NCBI GenBank assembly: GCA_964482235.1
Contig: CAYZWU010000092.1
Coordinates: forward strand, 1 to 11,530
Source of the DNA: CAYZWU01 sp964482235
GTDB lineage: Bacteria > Planctomycetota > B15-G4 > CAYZWU01
Direction: 5' to 3'
Length of the DNA stretch: 11,530 nucleotides
Of the stretch, positions 1 through 6,800 are shown piece after piece. The notes under the pieces are model-generated. The model searched no databases. It saw only the letters and a program-made list of their open reading frames with translations, and was not told where the DNA came from. A program made the position numbers and the translations under genes. Numbering within the stretch: position 1 is the first letter of the stretch; the number at the start of each line of letters is the position of its first letter.

Positions 1-1386
1 TTGTCAAGGCCCCGTCGGACCACCTCGATTCCCGGCCTATCCTTCTGAAAAAGAGCCGTTTACATCCCCGAGTTCAGCCCTTCAATCCTACGCCATCAAA
101 TGCTACGATTCTCGCCTTTTTCATCAACTTCTTCCGATCTCACGAAGCTGATAGCGATTCATTATGGCGAAGAATCTCGATATCATCACCACTGCGGTCT
201 CGCTCATTATCAAAGCAGCTCTCTTGGCGGCCCAATGGTCGGGACGGGCTAGACGACGAGGACTGGAAAAGCTGGCAGCCATGGACGCCGATGCCAAGGA
301 CAAGGAGCTTCTTTTCCTGCGGGACAAGGTTCATCAGCTCCAAACTCAAGTCTCCATTCTTCAGAAAAGGATCAGGAAGAAGGAGAAGAATCCGCGGTAC
401 ACTCTTCGTGAACGCCTCTTCATCCTGTGGCATATGGAGACCTTCCAGATCCCTCGGCGTCGTGTCACCGAGTATTTCGGCATCGCCAGATCATCCCTCT
501 ACTGCTGGCTTCATCAGATCGACGACAAGAAGAAGTCCCCCATCGTGCCAGCAAACAAAACACCAATGGAGATCGCTGCACTCGTCTGGGAGATAACCAA
601 GGCCAACGTTGACTGGGGCCGGTTTCGAATCGCCAACCAGCTGGGCCTGCTGAACATCTTCATCGCTGCATCAACGGTTCGCAATATTCTGAACCGGCCA
701 AAGCCTCGAAAGCCGGTAGTAGAAGTTTCAACCTCCGAGAAAACCGATGAAGAGAAACCACCGCGCTCCATTCCTGCCTGGTATCCGAACCATGTTTGGT
801 CCATCGACACGACCACTTTCCCGACTTGGGGGCTCTGGCCAATCCACATCCTCGTTGCCATCGATCACTTTTCCCGAAAGGTTATATCAGTGATGCCTCT
901 CGAGGGGCCGAACTCCGGTTGGACGATCGATGCCTTGGAGCAAGCCTTCGAGGAGCACGGTCCACCGAAGCACATAATAATGGATCATGCGCCTGTCTTC
1001 ACGGGCAGTGCTTTTGCCGAGCTTCTGGATAAGTGGGACGTGAAGCCTCGCTTTGGTGCTGTGGGAAAGCATGGTTCCATCGCCGTTACGGAGAGGGTCA
1101 TCAAGACTGTTAAATACGAATGGCTGAAGCGTGTGCCTGTCGTTCGTGGATTCGACCATTTGACAGCATTATGTCGAGAGTTCGGCGAATGGTACAACGA
1201 ATGGCGTCCCCATATGACGATCGATGGTGCTCGGCCTGATGATGTCTTCAATGGAGATGATATCCAGAGGCCATCACGTGACGCAAAGAAGGTTCCGCGG
1301 AATATCGAGCGTCGCGTCTTCCGGGCGACCCGCGTCACCGGGTACAAGCTCAAAAAAGCCGCGTAGGATTCTCTTCTCTTGACAAG
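1..1386 (+). mobile_element. Possible complete insertion sequence (ends tentative)
   Basis: A full-length DDE transposase gene (164-1366) lies between TTGTCAAG at 1-8 and its reverse complement CTTGACAA at 1378-1385, so these could be the terminal inverted repeats of an IS of about 1.39 kb. The match stops after 8 bases. The motif is also nearly self-palindromic (CTTG-N-CAAG), so chance is a real possibility. Bases left of position 1 are not visible, so no target-site duplication can be tested. The segment looks richer in A+T than the gene-dense region from 3000 onward, which fits an acquired element. The 163 bases before the transposase start hold nothing else I can recognise. Confidence 0.35.
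164..1366 (+). CDS. DDE transposase, IS3/IS481-like integrase-core (rve) family
   Basis: This 400-aa protein would catalyse DNA cutting and strand transfer for an insertion sequence. Residues about 42-75 are charged and heptad-like (probable coiled coil). Residues 79-118 look like a helix-turn-helix (YTLRERLFILWHM, then RRRVTEYFGIARSSLYCWL), and 133-178 resemble a second DNA-binding segment. Residues 205-365 are the RNase H-like integrase core. The catalytic triad is D215 (VWSIDTT), D274 (IIMDHAPVF) and E310 (AVTERVIK), and D274 and E310 are separated by exactly 35 residues, the classic DD(35)E spacing. The WYNEWRPH segment at 343-350 is typical near the end of this fold. The frame is unbroken and the triad complete, so it may be active. 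It is a single ORF, unlike the two-frame orfA/orfB layout usual in IS3, so the exact family is uncertain. Confidence 0.9.
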   Translation: MAKNLDIITTAVSLIIKAALLAAQWSGRARRRGLEKLAAMDADAKDKELLFLRDKVHQLQTQVSILQKRIRKKEKNPRYTLRERLFILWHMETFQIPRRRVTEYFGIARSSLYCWLHQIDDKKKSPIVPANKTPMEIAALVWEITKANVDWGRFRIANQLGLLNIFIAASTVRNILNRPKPRKPVVEVSTSEKTDEEKPPRSIPAWYPNHVWSIDTTTFPTWGLWPIHILVAIDHFSRKVISVMPLEGPNSGWTIDALEQAFEEHGPPKHIIMDHAPVFTGSAFAELLDKWDVKPRFGAVGKHGSIAVTERVIKTVKYEWLKRVPVVRGFDHLTALCREFGEWYNEWRPHMTIDGARPDDVFNGDDIQRPSRDAKKVPRNIERRVFRATRVTGYKLKKAA

Positions 1387-1446
1387 ATCCTTCCTTGGGA
1401 GAAATCCGCCTCCTGAGCACTCCATCGCACCTTTCCCGTTATTTTT

Positions 1447-1473
1447 GATGCTCGCCCGATGCTGGTTGATGCT
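1447..1473. repeat. Three GATGCT direct repeats spaced 10-11 bp
   Basis: GATGCT occurs at 1447-1452, 1458-1463 and 1468-1473, with start-to-start spacing of 11 and then 10 bases, about one helical turn. On the minus strand the unit reads AGCATC. Such phasing can mark cooperative protein binding, but three copies of a 6-mer in unannotated DNA could be chance. No function is assigned. Confidence 0.3.
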
Positions 1474-1644
1474 TTTTGACCAACCGCTCCTCGCCTGTCT
1501 GATATGAGTCTCGTTTTCAAAGAACGCCTTCTTTAAAATCCGCTGAATTTGCCCGGTACGATGGCCGCTTGACACGTACTCCCCCCACCAGCTCGTCCCG
1601 AGGTTTGACGTCCCCCACCTTTGCAAGTTCTTTACCCACAGGCC

Positions 1645-1673
1645 AAAACGGGTGACGGCCCGCCAGGTCACCC
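1645..1673 (-). terminator. Possible rho-independent terminator of ssrA
   Basis: Read on the minus strand, GGGTGAC (1673-1667) pairs perfectly with GTCACCC (1656-1650) across a 10-base loop. One base later comes TTTT (1648-1645). It lies about 45 bases beyond the encoded CCA of ssrA, where a terminator is expected. The 7-bp stem and short T tract make it a modest candidate. Confidence 0.42.
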
Positions 1674-1716
1674 CGGCGAGCCGTTCTTCTGCGGAGATAG
1701 TCCGCTTTGATATCGG

Positions 1717-2074
1717 TGGTGGAGGCGGCGGGAATCGAACCCGCGTCCCGAGAAGGTCAAGACCGCACATCTACGCTCATAGCCGTTCTATTGATTTATC
1801 GCTTTCCCCAGGCTCCGGACGGCAGGATCCTGGGTTCCGCTATTCCGGGGTTTTCTCACCCGGCTCCCCGGAAAGAGAGACGGGCCAGCCTGCTAATCGG
1901 CGCCTTCCAGGACCCGCAGGCACTGTCCCGGTCGACGTGCAGCGTTAGTTACGCCGCAAGTGCATAGTTATTGTCTGCACATAAAGTTTAAGCTCAGGTT
2001 TTTTACGAGGCCGCCTGAAACCTCGGAGCGCCATACGGGCCGAACATCAACCCGGTCGAAACCAAGTCGCCCCC
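1717..2074 (-). ncRNA. ssrA: tmRNA (transfer-messenger RNA)
   Basis: One-piece tmRNA of 358 nt including an encoded CCA. It rescues stalled ribosomes by acting first as an alanyl-tRNA and then as a short mRNA for a degradation tag. The 5' end GGGGGCG (2074-2068) pairs with CGCCTCC (1727-1721) to form the acceptor stem with one G-U pair, followed by discriminator A (1720) and CCA (1719-1717). The 5' GACTTGGTTTCGAC segment and the T arm (GCGGG, TTCGATT, CCCGC) are classic for tmRNA. The tag frame is at 1978-1949. smpB lies upstream on the same strand, 141 bases away. I could not find a convincing -35/-10 pair in 2075-2215, so co-transcription with smpB or an unusual promoter is possible. No permutation or intron is seen. 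Confidence 0.97.
1949..1978 (-). other. tmRNA tag-peptide reading frame (ADNNYALAA)
   Basis: Within ssrA the frame GCA GAC AAT AAC TAT GCA CTT GCG GCG TAA encodes ADNNYALAA. The alanine carried by the charged tmRNA is added before it. The first codon is GCA, as in the E. coli tag, and the end LAA is the signal read by ClpXP/ClpAP-type proteases. An in-frame TAA three codons before GCA limits how far upstream the resume codon could lie. A second out-of-frame TAA follows the stop within a few bases. Confidence 0.92.
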
Positions 2075-2215
2075 ACTTTTTCAAAGATCTGGCCGCTTTC
2101 GATCGGCTGCCCTCGCTGATACTCCAGTCGAGAAGCCGGGAAATCAAATGCGACACCTAATATAGTATCGAAAATTCAGAATATCGCCAGCCGAAGCTTG
2201 ACCAATTATCAGAGT

Positions 2216-2689
2216 CTAGTCGGGCGACCGCCTCGAGTAGGCCCTGTCGATCTCCCTCTTGGCGTCGCGCTTCTTCATGTCCTGGCGCTTGTCGTAGAGC
2301 CGCTTCCCCTTGGCGAGGGCGATCTCGATCTTTGCCCAACCTCTTTTAAAATAAAGCTTTGTCGGAATCAGGGTCAACCCCTTTTCCTTGACCTTTGCAT
2401 CGAGTTTCCGGATTTCGGCCTGGTGAAGAAGCAGCTTCCTTCGCCTTTTGGGATCGTGGTTCATCCTGTTCCCGTGGGTGTACTCCGGAATATGCAGGTT
2501 GACCACGAACAGCTCTTCCCCTGATATTACGGCATAAGCCTCATCCAGGGACGCTATCCCGTCACGAAGGGACTTCACCTCCGTGCCGGTCAAGACCAGC
2601 CCAGCTTCCACCACCATCATGAGATGAAACTCGTGCCGCGCCTTGCGATTAGTGGTGATCAGCTTGATGCCGTCATTCTTCTGGCTCAT
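2216..2689 (-). CDS. smpB: SsrA-binding protein SmpB
   Basis: SmpB binds tmRNA and places it in the A site of stalled ribosomes, standing in for the missing codon-anticodon helix. The 157-aa length is normal. Hallmarks are NRKARHEF (14-21), GTEVKSLRDG (35-44), the EYTHGN loop (69-74), KRRRKLLLHQ (81-90), and GLTLIPTKLYFKRGWAKIEIA (104-124) followed by KGKRLYDKR (127-135). The C-terminal tail KKRDAKREIDRA (139-150), which enters the mRNA channel, is intact. An AGGA Shine-Dalgarno about 5 bases before ATG supports this start. ssrA lies downstream on the same strand, the same order as in E. coli. tRNA-Leu diverges on the other side. Identification is secure. Confidence 0.97.
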   Translation of the reverse strand: MSQKNDGIKLITTNRKARHEFHLMMVVEAGLVLTGTEVKSLRDGIASLDEAYAVISGEELFVVNLHIPEYTHGNRMNHDPKRRRKLLLHQAEIRKLDAKVKEKGLTLIPTKLYFKRGWAKIEIALAKGKRLYDKRQDMKKRDAKREIDRAYSRRSPD

Positions 2690-2885
2690 CGTCTTCCTTC
2701 AGCCATGGATCATTCTCTCTCGACACCCTCTCGGATGAGCAAGGGTTTCAAACCGCACAGTCTATCAAGATATCGTGAAAATTGACAGGCGCAGGAATTC
2801 GCGGATTTTTTGCTCCCATACCCCCCCTGCCAGGAGTATATTATCGACCCTCAAATTCGAGAGTTCTTTCTTGAAACAAACAAGT

Positions 2886-2973
2886 GCCGAAGTGGCGGAG
2901 TTGGTAGACGCGCTAGGTTCAGGACCTAGTCCTCTTTACGAGGGTGGGGGTTCGAGTCCCCCCTTCGGCACCA
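2886..2973 (+). tRNA. tRNA-Leu (anticodon CAG)
   Basis: This 88-nt class II tRNA has an encoded CCA. The acceptor GCCGAAG (2886-2892) pairs perfectly with CTTCGGC (2963-2969), then discriminator A and CCA. The anticodon stem CTAGG/CCTAG encloses TTCAGGA, giving CAG, which reads CUG. The long variable arm (CCTC, TTTAC, GAGG) is typical of leucine tRNAs. The T arm is GGGGG, TTCGAGT, CCCCC. A terminator follows 13 bases later, so this is a single-gene unit. A TATATT box at 2837-2842 could be its -10, but no good -35 sits at normal spacing. Confidence 0.97.
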
Positions 2974-2986
2974 TTTACGACGATTC

Positions 2987-3024
2987 AAGGACCGGACGGT
3001 GCGCGGCATCTTCCGGTCCTTTTT
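2987..3024 (+). terminator. Rho-independent terminator of tRNA-Leu
   Basis: AAGGACCGGA (2987-2996) pairs perfectly with TCCGGTCCTT (3012-3021) across a 15-base loop and runs into a T tract ending at 3024. It starts 14 bases after the tRNA CCA. On the minus strand the stem is followed by only two T's, so it would be a poor terminator for the opposing membrane-protein gene. Confidence 0.85.
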
Positions 3025-3166
3025 CTATCAGGGATGAGCCTCGAGAAGATCTACTCCCCGCCAGCCGAGGCCAGCGCAGGCCGGGTTGCGGCCATGAGGT
3101 GATCGAGCCTCTCCTTCCAGCGAGCAGCATCTTCGGGCTGCATCTAAAGATGGTGAACGCCCTGCC

Positions 3167-5260
3167 CTACCGGTCCATCGCCCCTTCAAGGTCGACGCGC
3201 TCCAGGGCTCGGCGGACGTAGAGATCCATGGCCAGGGCGTTCGCCTCGTCGCCCTCCTCCCTGAAGATCTCGGCCAGCGATTGACCGGCGGCAACCGAAT
3301 CGGGCGCCATTCTCACGGCCAGGAGAAAGGACTCGACGGCCGCCTTCCGCTCGCCGCGCCCCAGCTGGATCAAGCCCCGAACCTCGTACGCCCAGGCAAG
3401 GTTCGGTATCAGGTCGAGCATGCTCTTCGTCAGGCTCATGACAGTATCGAGATCCTCCCTGGCCAGGAACTGCTCCTCGATCCAGTACTTGAGTTTCTCC
3501 GCCACGCGATCGAGGCTCTTCCAGCAGAGAGCTCCTTCCTCGGCCAGGCAGCAGGCTGCGGCATAGAGATGAAGGGCGCCCATCAGCTGCCCGCGCTCTT
3601 CCAGCATCCTCCCCATCTCGAAGAGCAGCATCTCGTTGAACGGCTGGTCCTCCAGGAGTTCGAGCAGAACCTGTTCCGCCTGATCGATCTCCTCGATCCG
3701 GCTGAACGGAAGCGGCCTGCCGCCCTTCGACAGCCGGCTGCTCTTTTCCCTGCCGATCTCGAACAGCGAGACCGCCTCGTTGAACCGGGCCATCCACATC
3801 TCCGGATCGAGGCTGATCGTCTTGTGAAAAGCGGCGATCGCCTCGCGGAACCGGCCCTGCCGCTGCTGCGCCACGCCGAAGTTGAGGTTGAGGGAGGGCG
3901 ACGACGGGTAGAGGGAGAGGGCGCTCTTGAAGAGGGTCTCGTCGTCCTTCCAGTCCTTGCAGCGCTGATAGGTTCGACTGCCCAGCAGGGCCAGCGGTGC
4001 AACCGCCAGGACGGCCAGAAGCAGGGCCGGAATCCTGCGTCTCATGAACCGCGGCTTCAACAGGAGGTGGACAAGAGCGGCAGCGATCACGGCCAGCCCG
4101 GCTGAGGGCAGGTAGAGGTAGCGCTCGAAGAAGGGAAAATCCATCTCGGTGAAGCTGTAGGGAATCGGCACCAGGTTGGACACGGCCAGAAAGGAAAAGA
4201 GAAAAAGCGAAGCTCCCAGAAGAACGGCGCCATATCCCTTGCGCCAGGACCAGACGATCAGCGCCAGGGCGCCTGCCAGAACGATCGCTCCTCCTGCCGC
4301 GGCGGGGTCGAACAGAGATGAGGAAAGCGTCAGCGGCCTGGCGATGTTGAGATCCACAGGCCAGACGAGCAGGGAAAGGTAGCCGGGAATCACGGCGCAG
4401 AATGTCAAGGCCCTCTCCCACACCGAGCCGCGCCCGGAGAAGAGCTCGTCCGGGACGTCTCCGGACAGGGCGATGATTCGCAGCAGCAGATAGAGAGCCA
4501 GAGCCGCGAGAAAGGGGACGACCACGCGAAGGCGCCCGAACCGCCTCCCGGCCGTGCAGACGAGCAAGGCGACGAGAGGCAGGATCACCGCGGTCTCCTT
4601 GGAAAGGAGCGCGGCAAGCCAGAATGCCGCGGCCAGCCAGAGGCGCCAGTCCCGGAGCCCCCTCCCCCCCTTCCCGGCATAATGCAGGAGAGAGAGGATC
4701 GCCAATCCCATCAGCAGGAGCGTCATGCTGTTCGCACCGGCCGATATCCAGGCCACGGATTCGGTGTTGGCTGGATGAACCACGAAAAGACAGACGCCGA
4801 ACGCGGCTGCCGAAGGCGCGATGCCGAGCCGACAGAGGATCAGGAGCAGGACGATCCCGGCAGCGGTATGCAGGACGACATTGATCAGATGATACCAGAA
4901 CGGATCGAGATCGAAGAGCCGGGCCTCAATCCTGAAGAGCAGGATCATGAGAGGCCTGTAATAGCTCGTGGCTCCCGTGGCGCCTCTGAAAAGCCCTGTG
5001 GTGAAGATCTCGGCAAGACCGGTCTCCCCTTCATCGAAGGCTTTCACGTTGACGAGCTTGTTCCCGATGATCAGATCCGCGTCGTCATGGACGAATCCGG
5101 CCTGGAAGGCGGGGATGTAGCTGACGATCGCGGCAGCGACCACCAGCATCAGGGCGATGGGCAGCGTCCCAGAGCCCTCCCGGATCGCCGGCTCCTCTCC
5201 CGAATCGGTCCGGCGATCAGGCATCATCTTTTCTTGCTGTCGCGGCACGTCTCGGGTCAC
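3167..5260 (-). CDS. Polytopic GT-C/TMTC-like glycosyltransferase with C-terminal TPRs
   Basis: This 697-aa membrane protein resembles the TMTC/PMT-related GT-C superfamily, whose members transfer sugars from lipid-linked donors on the outer face of the membrane. A first membrane segment spans about 34-50. The acidic pair D59-D60 (FVHDDAD) follows in the first outer loop, the usual catalytic position in GT-C enzymes. Other family-like motifs are YYRPL (100-104), HPANTESVAWISAGANSM (162-179), LLSKETAVILP (218-228) and ERYLYLPSAGL (379-389). About ten hydrophobic segments reach residue 427. TPR-like repeats then follow, clearest at 453-486 and 622-655. The start is GTG at 5260, overlapping the upstream stop as GTGA and preceded by GGAAAG. 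An ATGATG at 5227-5222 is an alternative. Substrate and acceptor are unknown; translational coupling suggests it works with the exported upstream protein. Confidence 0.72.
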   Translation of the reverse strand: MTRDVPRQQEKMMPDRRTDSGEEPAIREGSGTLPIALMLVVAAAIVSYIPAFQAGFVHDDADLIIGNKLVNVKAFDEGETGLAEIFTTGLFRGATGATSYYRPLMILLFRIEARLFDLDPFWYHLINVVLHTAAGIVLLLILCRLGIAPSAAAFGVCLFVVHPANTESVAWISAGANSMTLLLMGLAILSLLHYAGKGGRGLRDWRLWLAAAFWLAALLSKETAVILPLVALLVCTAGRRFGRLRVVVPFLAALALYLLLRIIALSGDVPDELFSGRGSVWERALTFCAVIPGYLSLLVWPVDLNIARPLTLSSSLFDPAAAGGAIVLAGALALIVWSWRKGYGAVLLGASLFLFSFLAVSNLVPIPYSFTEMDFPFFERYLYLPSAGLAVIAAALVHLLLKPRFMRRRIPALLLAVLAVAPLALLGSRTYQRCKDWKDDETLFKSALSLYPSSPSLNLNFGVAQQRQGRFREAIAAFHKTISLDPEMWMARFNEAVSLFEIGREKSSRLSKGGRPLPFSRIEEIDQAEQVLLELLEDQPFNEMLLFEMGRMLEERGQLMGALHLYAAACCLAEEGALCWKSLDRVAEKLKYWIEEQFLAREDLDTVMSLTKSMLDLIPNLAWAYEVRGLIQLGRGERKAAVESFLLAVRMAPDSVAAGQSLAEIFREEGDEANALAMDLYVRRALERVDLEGAMDR

Positions 5261-6660
5261 TTCTTTCCGTTGTCGTTGATCTTCAATCCCCAGTTGGGCC
5301 GCTCGGGCGGCCAGTCCTCATCACGGACGATCCTGTCGCCCGCGTATTTCTCGAGGTGCTTCGGGTAGGCGAAGGTGTCGAGCCCCATCGCCCTGTGGAT
5401 GGCATCCTCGAGCAGGATGATCATCCGGTAGGTCCTGGCTTCCTCCATTCTTTTGCGCAAGATATCGAGGGAGTCGCGCGAACGCATCCAGCCCAGGGCC
5501 CAGCAGGCGCAGGCCGCCACGTTCCTGTCCCGGTCGGTGACGAGCTTGTGCAGCAGCTCCCTGGCCTTGTCCGGCTCGAGCTGCCCCACGAGGCCAAGAG
5601 CCACGGCTGCATTGCAGCGCAGCAGCGGCTTGCCCGACCCGACCTCCTTCTTGAGCCGCTTCAGGACCTGCGGATTTCCCGGGTCGCAGGCCGCCATGCT
5701 CCTGAGAAGCGTGCCCTGGACATCGAGCGCCTTCTCCCGTCCATACCAGGTCTGGACCCCCTTCAACGCCTCGGCAAGAGCAATCTCCTCGAGCGAGACC
5801 GCAGCGTGCCTCCTCACATCGGGATCGCGGCTCTTCGCCAGATCGAGGAGCCCGGGGATCGCTCGTGCATTGCCGGGAAATCCCATCTCCCTGATGATCT
5901 GCAGCTTCACGCTCTTCCCGGCGAACTGCTCGTAATAACCCCAGAGCTTCTCGTACGCCCGCTCGGCCTCGGATCGAACGAGCTTCTCGAGAATGAAGCG
6001 GCGACGCGACGGCGTGCTCCCCTTCAGGTGCGAGAGATCGCGGGTGAAGAGCTCCTCTTCCGGATCCAGGGCGCTGAAGACGTCGTCGTCCCGCACGGGC
6101 TTCATCTTGTCGAGAATCTTTTTCATGTCCCGGGTAAGATGCTTGGGAGTGATCTTCCCCCCCCGCTCCGTCATCTTGTTGCCTTCCGGATCGACGAAGA
6201 TGACCTGCGTCACGGCCGGCTCGTCGCCGAGAAAGAAGGAACGCACCCCCTTGGCCCAGGTCAGCTGGTGATCGGCGCAGGTCATGGTGGGGAAGCGCGA
6301 GCAGACGGTCTTGGAGATCCCGTCCGGAAGTCGACGCACCACGTCGTCGTGCTCCGGCGCCGCGGCGCCGAGGCAGAGGAATCGACGGCTAAGGGTGACC
6401 ACGTCCGGATCCTCGAACAGCTCGTCGTGCATCTTGCTGTCCGCGGCGCTCTTCTCGACGCAGAAGAGCAGCATCACCGGCTTGCCCGTCTTCTTGGCCT
6501 GCAGGAAAGCCTCGTCGATGTTGCTTTCCCAGAAAATCGTCCGTTTCCGGTGAGCCTGGTCGTCCTGACAGAGAGCCCCGGGGGAGGCAAGGAAAAGGAC
6601 ACCCAGGGCGGCCGCGAGTGAAAGAAATCCGTTCATGAACAGTCGCTTCGTAAAGGTCAT
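5257..6660 (-). CDS. Exported thioredoxin-like/HEAT-repeat protein of unknown function
   Basis: A 467-aa protein with a Sec-type signal peptide: positive KR at 5-6, hydrophobic core about 11-26, and likely cleavage near ALC-Q at 29-32. Residues about 41-187 resemble a thioredoxin-like fold of the type with an AKKTGKPVMLLF strand (55-66) and VIFVDPEGN (153-161). The usual CXXC after that strand is absent: C67 is followed by VEKSAADS, so a normal disulfide oxidoreductase role is unlikely. Residues about 250-425 form alpha-helical HEAT-like repeats (for example PDVRRHAAVSLEEIA and RNVAACACWALGWM), usually protein-binding scaffolds. AAGGTGG about 9 bases before ATG supports the start; a second ATG lies at codon 9. 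It overlaps the GT-C/TMTC-like gene by GTGA and is first in that operon. It is probably periplasmic or exported; its precise role is not recognised. Confidence 0.68.
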   Translation of the reverse strand: MTFTKRLFMNGFLSLAAALGVLFLASPGALCQDDQAHRKRTIFWESNIDEAFLQAKKTGKPVMLLFCVEKSAADSKMHDELFEDPDVVTLSRRFLCLGAAAPEHDDVVRRLPDGISKTVCSRFPTMTCADHQLTWAKGVRSFFLGDEPAVTQVIFVDPEGNKMTERGGKITPKHLTRDMKKILDKMKPVRDDDVFSALDPEEELFTRDLSHLKGSTPSRRRFILEKLVRSEAERAYEKLWGYYEQFAGKSVKLQIIREMGFPGNARAIPGLLDLAKSRDPDVRRHAAVSLEEIALAEALKGVQTWYGREKALDVQGTLLRSMAACDPGNPQVLKRLKKEVGSGKPLLRCNAAVALGLVGQLEPDKARELLHKLVTDRDRNVAACACWALGWMRSRDSLDILRKRMEEARTYRMIILLEDAIHRAMGLDTFAYPKHLEKYAGDRIVRDEDWPPERPNWGLKINDNGKK

Positions 6661-6722
6661 TTTCTGCGTCCACCTTCGGGACGGGCCCGCTATGGATCGA
6701 GGCTCCTTCCGGAGCCAACGTT

Positions 6723-6728
6723 GTTATA
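6723..6728 (-). promoter_or_regulatory. Candidate -10 box for the thioredoxin-like/HEAT operon
   Basis: On the minus strand this reads TATAAC, five of six matches to TATAAT, about 63 bases before the ATG at 6660. No good -35 is present. The zone where it would lie, about 6746-6753, falls inside the 6744-6769 dyad, so an activator- or repressor-controlled promoter is plausible. Confidence 0.35.
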
Positions 6729-6732
6729 TAAT
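6727..6732 (+). promoter_or_regulatory. Candidate -10 box for the LolA-like gene
   Basis: A perfect TATAAT lies on the plus strand. Transcription would start near 6739, placing the 6744-6769 dyad just downstream of +1. The -35 region around 6704-6709 is poor. A second option is TATAGT at 6774-6779 with GTGACA at 6749-6754, but its 19-base spacing is long. Both options put the dyad over the promoter or start. Confidence 0.35.
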
Positions 6733-6743
6733 GAATTGACCGC

Positions 6744-6769
6744 TTCGAGTGACATGCCGGTCACTCGAA
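6744..6769. promoter_or_regulatory. Perfect inverted repeat between divergent genes, likely operator
   Basis: TTCGAGTGAC (6744-6753) is mirrored exactly by GTCACTCGAA (6760-6769) around a 6-base spacer. The arm centres are 15-16 bases apart, suiting a dimeric regulator on roughly successive turns. It lies in the 140-bp divergent region between the thioredoxin/HEAT operon and the LolA-like gene and overlaps candidate promoter elements for both. It is not followed by a T tract, so it is not a typical terminator. The regulator is not encoded in this window as far as I can tell. Confidence 0.6.
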
Positions 6770-6800
6770 ATGGTATAGTGCCCGAGGATTATATCTTCTT

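Larger units (their letters stand above)
1387..1716. other. Gap of about 330 bp between the transposase and the ssrA 3' end
   Basis: I see no credible gene here. A minus-strand frame stays open across it, but that frame also runs antisense through the transposase and into ssrA, and its translation shows no family motif. The gap holds three GATGCT repeats (1447-1473), a small hairpin GCGGA/TCCGC (1691-1705), and a stem-loop that may terminate ssrA transcription (1645-1673). I found no recognisable phage-integrase remnant and no duplicated ssrA end. Confidence 0.5.

Noticed and set aside
1406..1413. CCGCCTCC beside the transposase, matching the ssrA acceptor end, as a possible att duplicate
   Set aside because: The match is only 8 bases and lies on the strand opposite to ssrA. 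Attachment repeats at ssrA are normally longer and in the same orientation.
985..1770. Long minus-strand open frame (261 codons) across the transposase, the gap and the ssrA 3' end
   Set aside because: It runs antisense through the transposase catalytic region and into ssrA, and its translation shows no family motif. It is best read as a shadow frame.
2782..2787. TTGACA as a -35 box for tRNA-Leu
   Set aside because: No -10 lies 16-18 bases downstream, and the TATATT box at 2837 is about 50 bases away.
3281..4105. Long plus-strand open frames opposite the membrane protein (also 4682-5368, 5356-6621 and 8271-9674)
   Set aside because: They are antisense to genes with clear domains and motifs. 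High GC content readily leaves such frames open.
3186..4421. 411-codon minus-strand frame inside the GT-C/TMTC-like gene
   Set aside because: It is a same-strand frame-shifted reading of a gene whose main frame has membrane helices and TPRs. The translation is Arg/Gly-rich, typical of GC-driven shadows.
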